DNA from: Candidatus Altarchaeota archaeon
GTDB lineage: Archaea; Altiarchaeota; Altiarchaeia; IMC4; SCGC-AAA252-I15
DNA: 19,887 bases
Direction of reading: 5' to 3'
Assembly: GCA_026394745.1 (NCBI GenBank)
Contig: JAPKXP010000113.1
Location: 1-19,887, forward strand
Within the stretch, counting starts at the first letter, position 1. Each line of letters starts with the position of its first letter. The notes under the pieces were generated by a model. The model ran no database searches and was not told the origin of the DNA. It saw only the letters and a list, made by a program, of their open reading frames with translations. A program made the translations under genes and the position numbers. Positions 1 to 6,534 of the stretch are shown in pieces.

Positions 1-495
1 AGGGTCGAGCTCGGGGTCATACCGCACGTCGTCGATACCATAATACACATTGAAAAGGGTTTTATAGAGAAGGTGTACGAGCTCTCGATGACGGTGAAGG
101 TCCCCGTTGGTATGACTGAGAAAGACCTGTCGAGGCCTGTAATCCAGGTCCGCGACTTCGAGTCAGGCAAGCCGGAGTACGAGATATACTCGTACGGCGA
201 GGAAGTCGTCGTGATTCCGGTAAGCAGGGTCGGGGAACGGAGGACTGGAGGGTACGAGGGCCAGAGGACGCAGCACGACGAAAGCGAGATAGGCGTTTCA
301 AAAACCAAGAAGGCGATAATACTCCGCCTCAGGCAGTTCCGCGACATGCACGTGAAAATCTTCGCAGGCGACGAGTACGTTCTGACCGGCCGCGTCAACC
401 GTGCAGGAAACCTGAAGGTCAAGAGGAACACGTTGCAGGGTTCGATGCTTGCCGAGGCTCTCAATCAAGGAAAGAAGATTACCGCTTCAGCCTGA
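1..495 (+). CDS. PINA-like PIN/KH-domain ATPase, C-terminal part (partial)
   Basis: The open frame runs in from the window edge, so only the last 164 codons are visible; the first ATG inside it is not the start. The segment GVIPHVVDT, then the stretch around ARPVI-like 'SRPVIQVRDFESGKPEYEIYSYGEEVVV', is characteristic of the archaeal COG1855 family, in which an N-terminal PIN nuclease domain is joined to a secretion-type/RecA-like ATPase and a C-terminal KH domain. About residues 102-160 of the fragment form the KH-like end (LRQFRDMHVKIFAGD, then VLTGRVNRAGNLKVKR). Family members are hexameric nucleic-acid-dependent ATPases linked to DNA repair or RNA handling in Sulfolobus. The catalytic PIN and Walker motifs lie outside the window, so activity cannot be judged. 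The family call rests on recalled conservation. Confidence 0.85.
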   Translation, partial: RVELGVIPHVVDTIIHIEKGFIEKVYELSMTVKVPVGMTEKDLSRPVIQVRDFESGKPEYEIYSYGEEVVVIPVSRVGERRTGGYEGQRTQHDESEIGVSKTKKAIILRLRQFRDMHVKIFAGDEYVLTGRVNRAGNLKVKRNTLQGSMLAEALNQGKKITASA

Positions 496-501
496 AATCT
501 C

Positions 502-509
502 TTTTATAC
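502..509 (+). promoter_or_regulatory. Probable TATA box for the MCM operon
   Basis: TTTTATAC lies in the 70-base gap after the PINA gene. Archaeal TATA boxes sit about 26 bases before the start of transcription, which would put the 5' end near 530, at the base of a stem-loop. No BRE is obvious. Assigned by eye. Confidence 0.4.
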
Positions 510-529
510 TACTGTTTCCATTTACTTAA

Positions 530-548
530 CCCACCTTTCGCAGGTGGG
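530..548 (+). promoter_or_regulatory. Stem-loop in the MCM 5' leader
   Basis: CCCACCT (530-536) pairs perfectly with AGGTGGG (542-548) around a 5-base loop. It is followed by CTTTAG rather than a long T run, so it is not a convincing archaeal terminator. The 3' arm contains an AGGTG sequence like a ribosome binding site. The GGTGAT that actually precedes the MCM start lies free at 555-560. It may be a leader structure or the end of the PINA transcript. Confidence 0.4.
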
Positions 549-565
549 CTTTAGGGTGATGTGAG

Positions 566-2575
566 TTGGCTGGAAATATTGAAAGCTTTCTTAAGAGCAA
601 GAAGGAGGACATAGACAAGCTCGCCTCAAAGTATCCGCTGAAGAAGAGCCTAATCCTCGACTTTCAGGAGTTCTGGAGTTACGACAAGGAGACGGCTGAA
701 AAACTTCGCGTGAGCCCTGAAGAAGTTCTAGTTGAATTCGAGGACACCCTCAACAACATGGGCGTCTTAACCTCGGTCGAAAAACCCAAGTTCTTCGTTA
801 GGTTCAGAAACATGCCCAAGGACCCCGGCTACACGGTCATGGTAAGGCACATCAACGCCGAGCACATAGGCAAGTTCATCTCAGTCGAGGGCGTCGTCAA
901 CAGGAAGAGCGAGATACTGCCTAAGGTAAATAACGCGCTCTTCGTATGCAACAAGTGCGACGGCAGGGAATGGGTGAAGCAGGACAAGAAGTTCCTGAAG
1001 GAGCCTGGCTTCTGCAGGCAGTGCGGAAGGCAAAGCGAATTCCGGTTCATGCCGGAGGAGAGCGAGTGGATTGACGTGCAGGAGCTGGAGATTCAGGAGC
1101 CTCTCGAGCTCTTGAAGGGCGGAGAGCAGGCTAGGACCATAAAGCTTTGGTGCGAGAATGACATCACAGACGTCGTCTCTCCGGGAGACAAGATAATACT
1201 CACCGGCATCGTGCGCCTGCAGCCGCCTAAAGTGAAGGGCTCCGTCTTCTACAAGTTCCTTGAAGTAAATCATCTGGAAGGCGTTGAACGGGAGTTTGAA
1301 GACATAGAGATTACCCCTGAAGAGGAAAGCGAGATAATAAACCTGAGCAAGGACTCGAAGCTCTACGATAAGATAGTCGGTTCCATAGCCCCGTCGATAT
1401 ACGGTTACAACGAGGTTAAGGAGGCGATAGCGCTCCAGATGTTCGGCGGGAGGCCAGGCAAGGTACTTCCCGACGGTACTGCAGTGAGGCCGGACATACA
1501 CCTTCTTCTAATCGGAGACCCTGGTGTCGCTAAATCCAGGATGCTCCAGTTCGTCAACCAGATTGCACCAAAGAGCATCTACGTTACAGGTAAAGGAACT
1601 ACTGGCGCAGGACTGACCGCTACGGCGGAAAAAAGCGAGCTCGCTGAAGGAGCATGGACGCTGAAGGCAGGGGCATTAGTCCTTGCAGGCGGCGGGATAG
1701 CTGCCATAGACGAGTTCGACAAGATGACTGAGGAAGACCGTAGCGCGATGCACGAGGCTATGGAACAGCAGACGATAAGCGTCGCCAAGGCAGGCATAAT
1801 AGCCAGGTTCAAGGCCAACACGTCCATACTCGCCGCATCAAACCCAAAGTTCAGCAGGTTCGACAACTACAAGCCGCTGGCCGAGCAGTTCGACATACCC
1901 CCGACGCTCATCAGCAGGTTCGACCTGATTTTCCCGCTCCGCGACATACTCGACAGCGAGGCTGACCGCGCCATCGAAAAGCACATGCTGAAGATGCACA
2001 AGTCAGTGTCGGATATGAAGGAAATCGAGCCTAAAGTCAGCCCAGACATACTGCGGAAATACATCGCATACGCTAGGATTCACGTGAAGCCGGTGCTGAC
2101 CGAGGACGCAGCCGATAAAATAGAGAACTTCTACGTTTCACTTAGGGCGAGAAGCAGCGGCGGCACCGCAGCCTCCACGCCCAGGCAGCTTGAAGCTTTA
2201 GTCCGGCTGTCTGAAGCGTCAGCCAAGATGAGGCTCAGCAACACAGTCTCAGTAGTCGACGTCGAGAGGGCGGTAAAGCTCACGGAATTCGTTCTGATGG
2301 AGATAGCGTACGACAAGACTACAGGCCAGCTTGACATAGACCGGGTCATAACATCCTACCCGAGCTCCACGAGAGCAAGGATTAGGGTAATCGAAGACAT
2401 ACTCAGGAATCTAGTCGGTTCAAGCGACAGCAAGACGGCCGTTATTGACGACGTCTTGGAGCAGGCTGGAGCCCAAGGCATAAGCAAGAGCGACATCGAC
2501 CAGGTTCTAAACGACCTCAAGAACAAGGGCGTGATATACGAGCCGAGGCACGGCAGGTTCATGTTCACCGAATAG
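566..2575 (+). CDS. mcm: Replicative DNA helicase MCM
   Basis: This is the minichromosome maintenance ATPase that unwinds DNA at the archaeal replication fork as a hexamer. In the 669-residue product the N-terminal domain carries a C4 zinc site (Cys128, Cys131, Cys150, Cys153) inside an OB fold. The AAA+ core has Walker A GDPGVAKS at 317-324, Walker B IDEF at 381-384, sensor 1 Asn426 in ASNPKFSRFD, the arginine finger SRFD at 450-453 and sensor 2 Arg540. The last 80 residues look like the usual winged helix. Length is normal and there is no intein at the Walker A site. The start is TTG at 566, chosen because GGTGAT at 555-560 lies five bases upstream. The next gene begins one base after the stop, and a third follows one base later, suggesting a single operon. 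Confidence 0.97.
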   Translation: MAGNIESFLKSKKEDIDKLASKYPLKKSLILDFQEFWSYDKETAEKLRVSPEEVLVEFEDTLNNMGVLTSVEKPKFFVRFRNMPKDPGYTVMVRHINAEHIGKFISVEGVVNRKSEILPKVNNALFVCNKCDGREWVKQDKKFLKEPGFCRQCGRQSEFRFMPEESEWIDVQELEIQEPLELLKGGEQARTIKLWCENDITDVVSPGDKIILTGIVRLQPPKVKGSVFYKFLEVNHLEGVEREFEDIEITPEEESEIINLSKDSKLYDKIVGSIAPSIYGYNEVKEAIALQMFGGRPGKVLPDGTAVRPDIHLLLIGDPGVAKSRMLQFVNQIAPKSIYVTGKGTTGAGLTATAEKSELAEGAWTLKAGALVLAGGGIAAIDEFDKMTEEDRSAMHEAMEQQTISVAKAGIIARFKANTSILAASNPKFSRFDNYKPLAEQFDIPPTLISRFDLIFPLRDILDSEADRAIEKHMLKMHKSVSDMKEIEPKVSPDILRKYIAYARIHVKPVLTEDAADKIENFYVSLRARSSGGTAASTPRQLEALVRLSEASAKMRLSNTVSVVDVERAVKLTEFVLMEIAYDKTTGQLDIDRVITSYPSSTRARIRVIEDILRNLVGSSDSKTAVIDDVLEQAGAQGISKSDIDQVLNDLKNKGVIYEPRHGRFMFTE

Positions 2576-2576
2576 A

Positions 2577-3026
2577 ATGAGACTTTTTTTCGTCTGCGAC
2601 AGATGCCAAGAGGGTAAGTTCATTGACGACCCTGTTGCCACGAGCATACCGTGCGAGTGCGGAGGCAGCATGGGAGTCTCGCTGGTGCAGCAGCACACAG
2701 GAAAGAGGAAGCAAGACGCTCGCCAAGTCAATCCCTCGGACGAGAGGACGACGCTAATGAGCATGGCGTTCGATAGCACCAAGCCTGCAAAGCAGGTGTC
2801 TCAGGAACTCTACCACTACAAGACTGCAATGTGCCCCAAGTGCGGCTGGATTCAAGTCACACAAGCCGAAAAGAGTTTAAAATGCAGGAGATGCAATAAA
2901 ATATCAGTATTCCGCTCGAAAGGCAGGTGGAACGTTAAAGTCAAGTCCTTCCCAACACACGAGATGGCGTGCACGTGCGCCAAGGAGTGGAGCATGGAGG
3001 AAGGCGGAAAATTAAACAAGGTCTAA
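2577..3026 (+). CDS. Zinc-ribbon protein of unknown function, coupled to MCM
   Basis: The 149-residue protein has two probable zinc-binding modules. The first is Cys7-x2-Cys10 with Cys26-x-Cys28, in MRLFFVCDRC and IPCECGG. The second is Cys86-x2-Cys89 with Cys103-x2-Cys106 (MCPKCGWIQV and LKCRRC). An extra CTC pair sits at 132-134. A polar linker rich in Lys, Gln and Ser joins the modules. The second half resembles the small archaeal DUF1922-type zinc ribbons, but I do not recognise the full family. The start lies one base after the MCM stop, so translation is likely coupled. That position suggests, but does not show, a role in replication or a constitutive nucleic-acid function. There is no membrane segment or enzymatic motif. 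Confidence 0.8.
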   Translation: MRLFFVCDRCQEGKFIDDPVATSIPCECGGSMGVSLVQQHTGKRKQDARQVNPSDERTTLMSMAFDSTKPAKQVSQELYHYKTAMCPKCGWIQVTQAEKSLKCRRCNKISVFRSKGRWNVKVKSFPTHEMACTCAKEWSMEEGGKLNKV

Positions 3027-3027
3027 G

Positions 3028-3804
3028 ATGAAACACGCAAGCTCTCTCGTGCTGCTATCGTCGATATACCTGCTGACGGTAATAATCGGCCTCCAGGTCG
3101 CCCTGGTCATACTGCCCTTAATGTACCCGCCGGAAGGAGTAGAACCCACTATACCTCCTGTGGTGGCCGAACCAGGGAGCGTAACGGCTTCAGCGCAAAT
3201 ATTCCTGTACATAATAGTCGTAACAGCAATCCTACTCTTGCTGATTAAACTCAACCTAAACAAGATAATCAAGATAGTCATGTCATTCTCCATCATCATC
3301 GGCATGCTTCTGACCATGACCGCTTTGCTGGACTGGGTTGGAGTGATACTTGGCGTAGTCATACTAGCGTTATACTTCCTTAGGAGAAACGACTACAACT
3401 TAGTCAACGCAGTACTAATATTCACGATAGCGGGGATAGGTGCAGTACTCGGCTCGTCACTAACCCTGATTCCAGCACTAGTCCTAGTCCTCGCCCTCGC
3501 TGTATACGACTATATATCAGTGTACATAACCAAGCACATGGTCACCATCGCCGAAAACGCGAAGGGGGCACTGCCTTTCATGTTCCTCATACCCATAGGG
3601 GAAAAACAGCTCGGCCTCGGCACAGGAGACATAGCGATACCATTAACCCTCATAGTATCCTTGTTCAAAGACTACGGCCCAGGATACGCCATACCCACAG
3701 CGCTCGCTCTGAAAACGTCTATAAACAGTACAGGCGCATACCCAGCTAAACAATACACCTTAAAAAGATTTCAAAAGAAGCCACCGAGAAATAGAAAAGA
3801 TTAG
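3028..3804 (+). CDS. Presenilin/SPP-like intramembrane aspartyl protease (A22 family), apparently C-terminally truncated
   Basis: This is a polytopic membrane protein of 258 residues with hydrophobic helices at about 5-32, 56-75, 81-101, 103-117, 126-140, 143-165, 181-190 and 200-228. The two A22 catalytic motifs are intact: YD with Asp161 (AVYDYISVY) and GxGD with Asp201 (LGLGTGDIAIPL). Family members cut substrates within the membrane. Archaeal homologues normally continue into a ninth helix carrying a PAL motif. Here the chain turns into a short basic tail (GAYPAKQYTLKRFQKK...) and stops. The TAG stop lies inside a 23-base repeat of the 3' end of the neighbouring tRNA-Met gene, so the end of the gene has probably been rearranged. 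Whether it is still active is open. It starts one base after the upstream stop, as the third gene of the MCM operon. Confidence 0.85.
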   Translation: MKHASSLVLLSSIYLLTVIIGLQVALVILPLMYPPEGVEPTIPPVVAEPGSVTASAQIFLYIIVVTAILLLLIKLNLNKIIKIVMSFSIIIGMLLTMTALLDWVGVILGVVILALYFLRRNDYNLVNAVLIFTIAGIGAVLGSSLTLIPALVLVLALAVYDYISVYITKHMVTIAENAKGALPFMFLIPIGEKQLGLGTGDIAIPLTLIVSLFKDYGPGYAIPTALALKTSINSTGAYPAKQYTLKRFQKKPPRNRKD

Positions 3805-3830
3805 CGGGGGGTAGATTGTTCACCAACCTT
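3795..3830 (-). repeat. Broken copy of the initiator tRNA-Met 3' end plus flank
   Basis: Positions 3795-3817 repeat 3943-3965 exactly over 23 bases: eight bases just beyond the tRNA 3' end and 15 bases of acceptor and T-arm. After that only scattered matches remain (ACC.ACCTT), so the rest of the tRNA is absent. The copy lies in the same orientation, 148 bases downstream of the true tRNA. Such 3' tRNA fragments are what integration at a tRNA gene leaves behind, but a decayed tandem duplication is also possible. Confidence 0.75.
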
Positions 3831-3854
3831 TTTCTTTAAAAAAGAAAAACGTTG
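3824..3854. terminator. T-rich/A-rich inverted repeat, possible bidirectional terminator
   Basis: TTTTTCTTT (3829-3837) pairs with AAAGAAAAA (3841-3849) over a three-base loop. CAAC and GTTG extend it after one C-C mismatch. It lies 20 bases after the A22 protease stop. The T run on the + strand fits an archaeal oligo-T terminator for the MCM operon. The symmetrical A run gives the same on the - strand. Confidence 0.5.
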
Positions 3855-3930
3855 ACGAAAAAGAAAAGTTAGTCCCTTAGGTCGTGCGTTCTGCGGGGTC
3901 GAAGACCCATGCAATACTCGCGGTTTTGAT
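3855..3930. other. Gene-free stretch between terminator hairpin and tRNA-Met
   Basis: No reading frame of note. The only structure I see is a short stem-loop, GGGTC at 3896-3900 with GACCC at 3904-3908. The GTCGAAGACCC there looks faintly like a T-loop but does not extend into a tRNA. No C/D-box motifs were found. Confidence 0.4.
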
Positions 3931-3931
3931 T

Positions 3932-3950
3932 AATCTTTTATTAAAAGATT
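3932..3950 (-). terminator. Hairpin directly 3' of tRNA-Met
   Basis: AATCTTTT (3932-3939) and AAAAGATT (3943-3950) form an 8-bp stem with a three-base loop, starting at the base next to the tRNA 3' end. Read on the - strand it gives U-rich RNA right after the tRNA, which suits termination or 3' processing. Confidence 0.5.
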
Positions 3951-4024
3951 AGCGGGGGGTAGATTTGAACTACCGACCTTCGGGTTATGAGCCCGACGAG
4001 CACTCCTGGCTGCTCAACCCCGCT
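3951..4024 (-). tRNA. Initiator tRNA-Met (CAU)
   Basis: The reverse complement folds as a 74-base cloverleaf: acceptor AGCGGGG/CCCCGCU, D stem GAGC/GCUC, anticodon arm UCGGG-CUCAUAA-CCCGA with anticodon CAU, and T arm GGUAG-UUCAAAU-CUACC. The A1:U72 pair and the run of G:C pairs closing the anticodon stem mark it as the initiator rather than the elongator tRNA. CCA is not encoded. It is transcribed away from eL40, with TATATATAA at 4052-4060 about 30 bases upstream. Part of its 3' end is duplicated at 3795-3817. Confidence 0.95.
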
Positions 4025-4051
4025 TGGTAGACATTAAATAGGTTTTATTGG

Positions 4052-4070
4052 TATATATAATCTTTTAAAT
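4052..4070. promoter_or_regulatory. Divergent promoter pair for tRNA-Met and eL40
   Basis: Two AT boxes lie side by side. TATATATAA (4052-4060) is about 30 bases before the tRNA-Met 5' end on the - strand. TTTTAAAT (4063-4070) is about 30 bases before the eL40 ATG on the + strand, implying a very short leader. This fits the lack of a ribosome binding site before eL40. Confidence 0.6.
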
Positions 4071-4099
4071 AGACGTCACCTATATTATTGTCTCATAGA

Positions 4100-4258
4100 A
4101 TGACTAAGTTTAAGGAAGCTGAAGTCAGGCTTTTCAAGGGCGTGTGCATGCACTGCAATGCGAAGAATCCGGTCAATGCGACCATCTGCAGGAAGTGCAA
4201 GAAGCCCTATAAGATAAGGCGGAAGAAGAAGAGGAAGGCCGCCTCTGCGGCAGCTTAA
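4100..4258 (+). CDS. rpl40e: Large ribosomal subunit protein eL40
   Basis: This short gene encodes 52 residues. The protein has the eL40 zinc knuckle Cys16-x2-Cys19 and Cys30-x2-Cys33 in the pattern KGVCMHCNAKNP...ICRKCKKP, after the conserved KFKEAEVRLF opening. A basic stretch (IRRKKKRK) that would contact rRNA is followed by an Ala-rich tail, a little longer than many archaeal versions. In archaea eL40 is free-standing, without the ubiquitin fusion seen in eukaryotes. The ATG is close to a strong TATA-like box and has no Shine-Dalgarno sequence, suggesting leaderless or nearly leaderless mRNA. The next gene starts 10 bases after the stop and may be read from the same promoter. Confidence 0.93.
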   Translation: MTKFKEAEVRLFKGVCMHCNAKNPVNATICRKCKKPYKIRRKKKRKAASAAA

Positions 4259-4268
4259 AGATTTTGAA

Positions 4269-4637
4269 ATGAGTGACAGGTTGCTGTACGTTGCTTTGAT
4301 TATGTCCCTTGTGGGTTTAGCGTTGCTTGTTTTCATCTCAGAGTCTGTTGAGCCGCCTTACACGAGGGTCGCTGGCATCAACTCAAACTACTTGGAGAAG
4401 CGGGTGCACCTCCAGGGTGTCATACATCTAGTCAAGGAGTTTAAGTGCGGTTCGATTATGCTTTCGCTCTCGCAAGACAATCATTCAGTCGAAGTCTACT
4501 TGCCGTACTCCGTTTCATCCTCCTTAAACAAGACTTCGCTCAACGGCTCGAAAGCCGACTTGATGGGGGTAGTGCAGCTGTACAACGGCAAGATTGAGGT
4601 CGCGGTCGAAAATCCTGAGCACTTGAGGTTGAAATGA
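4269..4637 (+). CDS. Membrane-anchored OB-fold nucleic-acid-binding protein
   Basis: The 122-residue protein opens with one hydrophobic helix (about residues 5-24, LLYVALIMSLVGLALLVFI). The short SESVEPPYTRVAGI leads into a small beta-rich domain from about 34 to 120 with the pattern of an OB fold (VHLQGVIHLVKEF, IMLSLSQ, VEVYLPY, ADLMGVVQLYNGKIEVAVENPEHLRL). This layout is common in archaea and is usually annotated as an OB-fold tRNA/helicase-type binding protein; the ligand is not known. Its TGA stop overlaps the ATG of the Cas4-like nuclease (ATGA at 4634-4637), so the two proteins are translationally coupled and may act together. Topology (domain inside or outside) cannot be decided from sequence. 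Confidence 0.75.
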   Translation: MSDRLLYVALIMSLVGLALLVFISESVEPPYTRVAGINSNYLEKRVHLQGVIHLVKEFKCGSIMLSLSQDNHSVEVYLPYSVSSSLNKTSLNGSKADLMGVVQLYNGKIEVAVENPEHLRLK

Positions 4638-5416
4638 TAGTCAATGCATCGGACTTAAGCAGGTTCGAGTTTTGCCCTAGGTCAGTCTATCTTACCGGCG
4701 TGCTGAAGGTCTCGCCTAAGCCGACTATCGAGCAGCTTTCCGGCCTAGTCGGACACTACGTACGGAAGGAGCTCTCTTTCAGGCAGTCTGCCTTGCTGGG
4801 GAAGATGAAGTCGGTCCGCGAGCTTGATGTTGTCCTAAAGAACGAGCTTGATTCGATAGCAAGTGACGTGCCTTACATCTACCGCGACAGGTGGAGCGGC
4901 GACTGTGATGTCATTCTGCCTGAAGTCAAGGCCGAGGTTTCCCGCGAACTGAAGACTCTCGCAGAAAAGCTTTCTTGCATGGTGGATGAACTGGGTTTTG
5001 ACGAGTCGTTAAGGAAGCTCACTCCCTGGAAGATTGAGTACGACGTAAGGTCCGACAAGCTCGGCCTTAAGGGGCGGGTGGACAAGGTGATGAAGGAGGA
5101 TAGGATTGTTCCCGTTGAAATCAAGACCGGCCAGCCGTCAGACACGGTATGGGAAGCCGACCGGATACAGCTTTGCGCCTACTGCATGCTTATTGAGGAA
5201 AAGTTTCTGGAGAATATCCCAAGCGGTCTGGTCGAGTACACGAGGATTCAAGAGAGGCGTCCTGTCCTAGCGACAGAGAAGCTCAGGCGTAAGGTAGTTC
5301 ATACCAGAGACAAAGTGATAGCGCTCATGGAAGGCAGCGTGCCTGAGATATGCCCTCACGGAAGCGGCAGGAAATGCGAGTCTTGCAGTCTGAACGAAGA
5401 ATGCTACAGAACCTAG
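4634..5416 (+). CDS. Cas4/RecB-like PD-(D/E)xK nuclease with iron-sulfur cluster
   Basis: In this 260-residue protein the nuclease motifs run in order: GHYVRKEL with His41, GRVDKV with Asp150, VEIKTG with Glu162 and Lys164, and RIQLCAYC with Gln179. The cluster ligands expected for the Cas4/Dna2/AddB group are one Cys near the N-terminus (Cys14 in FEFCPRSVYL) and three near the C-terminus (Cys248, Cys251, Cys257); Cys240 is extra. Such enzymes degrade single-stranded or end-bearing DNA. No cas gene or CRISPR array is in the window, so it is a stand-alone version, more likely in repair or DNA processing than adaptation. It is coupled to the OB-fold gene by ATGA. Its stop shares the palindrome CTAG with the converging eS17 stop. 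Confidence 0.9.
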   Translation: MIVNASDLSRFEFCPRSVYLTGVLKVSPKPTIEQLSGLVGHYVRKELSFRQSALLGKMKSVRELDVVLKNELDSIASDVPYIYRDRWSGDCDVILPEVKAEVSRELKTLAEKLSCMVDELGFDESLRKLTPWKIEYDVRSDKLGLKGRVDKVMKEDRIVPVEIKTGQPSDTVWEADRIQLCAYCMLIEEKFLENIPSGLVEYTRIQERRPVLATEKLRRKVVHTRDKVIALMEGSVPEICPHGSGRKCESCSLNEECYRT

Positions 5417-5613
5417 TCCTTAGCCTTGCTCTTTCTGTTCATGAAGCGCGTTATGAAACCTGCTATCTTGTTCCTGATGCCTTTGCTTGAGATGTCCGTC
5501 AGCACCTGCACCTTCCTCTTGTTGGCGTTGAAGTCGATGGTGAACTGGCTCGGATACTCCTTCAAGAGCTTCTGGCCAACACGCTTCAGGTAAGTCTGTT
5601 TAAGGTTCCCCAT
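5413..5613 (-). CDS. rps17e: Small ribosomal subunit protein eS17
   Basis: The 66-residue basic protein has the conserved eS17 pattern. An opening helix runs VGQKLLKEYPSQFTIDF, then come NANKRKVQ and the strongly conserved SKGIRNKIAGFITRFM helix, and the length matches archaeal eS17. It belongs to the archaeal/eukaryotic small subunit. The ATG at 5613 is preceded by TTTTTAAA (about 5639-5646 on the - strand), some 28 bases upstream, which predicts a leaderless or short-leader transcript. The box overlaps the 3' end of the SppA gene, so read-through from that gene is also possible. Its last four bases (CTAG) are shared with the end of the converging Cas4-like gene. Confidence 0.93.
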   Translation of the reverse strand: MGNLKQTYLKRVGQKLLKEYPSQFTIDFNANKRKVQVLTDISSKGIRNKIAGFITRFMNRKSKAKD

Positions 5614-5646
5614 TGTAGCATAGTAATGGCAGTCGTTGTTTAAAAA

Positions 5647-6507
5647 TCAGCCGCCCATAATAACGTCCCAGAGGCTCGCATCCTGCTTGGGCTTTTTGAT
5701 TTCGGCCTTGCCGCTTATTCCGCTGATGTTCTCTGCGACGGATATCGCGTCGTCGTATCCTCCGATGTAGTCTACGAGTCCTAGTTCCATGGCTTTTTCG
5801 CCGAGGAATATGCTGCCGTCGGATATGTTGCGGACGTGCTCAACGCTAAGGTTCCTGTTCAAGGCCACGTCCGCGATGAAGTCCTCCTGTATCGTGTCTA
5901 CCATCTCCTGGAGGTTGTCCTTCTCGTCCTCGGTCATCGGCCTGTACGGGCTTCCTATGTCCTTGCTGTCGCCTGATTTGATTACGGTCACGTTAACGCC
6001 CCAGTCTTCCATCAGCTTGTAATAGTGCATTACGCTCATGACGACTCCGATGCTGCCCGTCATGGAGTCCTTGTCTGCGACAATCTTGTCCGCGGCCGAG
6101 GCTACGTAATAAGCGCCGGAGGCGCCGACTTCCCCGATCCTCGCGACGACAGGCTTCCTGAAGCTCTTTACTGCCCGCATCATCTCCCTTGAGGCGACGA
6201 CGCTTCCGCCGCCGCTTTCGATGTCCAAGACGACGCCTGAAACCGTCATGTCGTTTTCAGCCTCGTCAAGCTGCTCCTTCACGCTCTCGACTGTCGCGCA
6301 CTCCTCAACGTAGAAGAGTCCGCCAGGGCAGCCGCCTGAAGTGATTTCGCCTTTTATGGGAATGACCATGATTGTCCCGCCCCCTAGGAGCGAGACATTG
6401 TCTTCGGCGATGAACTGTGAAGCAATCAACCCTATCACCAAAGCTATTACGAACACGAAGAACGCCAATACGCCGAACGTCAAAATAACCTTCCAGACTG
6501 TTTTCAT
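5647..6507 (-). CDS. sppA: Signal peptide peptidase SppA-like serine protease (S49)
   Basis: The 286-residue protein has an N-terminal membrane helix (about 5-30, WKVILTFGVLAFFVFVIALVIGLI) followed by one S49 protease domain outside the membrane. The nucleophile is Ser130 in EVGASGAYYVAS and the general base Lys182 in KSGDSKDIGSPYRPM, a Ser/Lys dyad. GGGS at about 99-102 forms the substrate-strand region. A single S49 domain of about 290 residues is the usual archaeal size. The family clears cleaved signal peptides and membrane protein fragments. I use the ATG at 6507. A longer frame from GTG 6516 exists, but that GTG is part of AGGTGG, which sits five bases before the ATG as a ribosome binding site. 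tRNA-Gly lies upstream on the same strand and could be cotranscribed. Confidence 0.92.
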   Translation of the reverse strand: MKTVWKVILTFGVLAFFVFVIALVIGLIASQFIAEDNVSLLGGGTIMVIPIKGEITSGGCPGGLFYVEECATVESVKEQLDEAENDMTVSGVVLDIESGGGSVVASREMMRAVKSFRKPVVARIGEVGASGAYYVASAADKIVADKDSMTGSIGVVMSVMHYYKLMEDWGVNVTVIKSGDSKDIGSPYRPMTEDEKDNLQEMVDTIQEDFIADVALNRNLSVEHVRNISDGSIFLGEKAMELGLVDYIGGYDDAISVAENISGISGKAEIKKPKQDASLWDVIMGG

Positions 6508-6511
6508 TCCA

Positions 6512-6517
6512 ACCACC
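6512..6517 (-). promoter_or_regulatory. Ribosome binding site deciding the sppA start
   Basis: Reverse complement AGGTGG with a five-base spacer to ATG 6507. It overlaps the alternative GTG start at 6516, which argues against using that codon. Confidence 0.6.
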
Positions 6518-6534
6518 TACTGTTTTAATGTGAT

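Noticed and set aside
881..1501. Long open frame of 206 codons on the - strand
   Set aside because: Lies fully antisense to MCM, whose motifs are all present; no recognisable domain in the antisense product.
1514..1540. Intein at the MCM Walker A motif
   Set aside because: Walker A is uninterrupted and the protein has normal length.
3855..3930. Possible C/D-box RNA or third tRNA fragment
   Set aside because: No C or D box, and the T-loop-like GTCGAAGACCC does not extend into a cloverleaf.
4634..5416. Cas4-like gene as sign of a CRISPR locus
   Set aside because: No repeat-spacer array and no other cas gene anywhere in the window.
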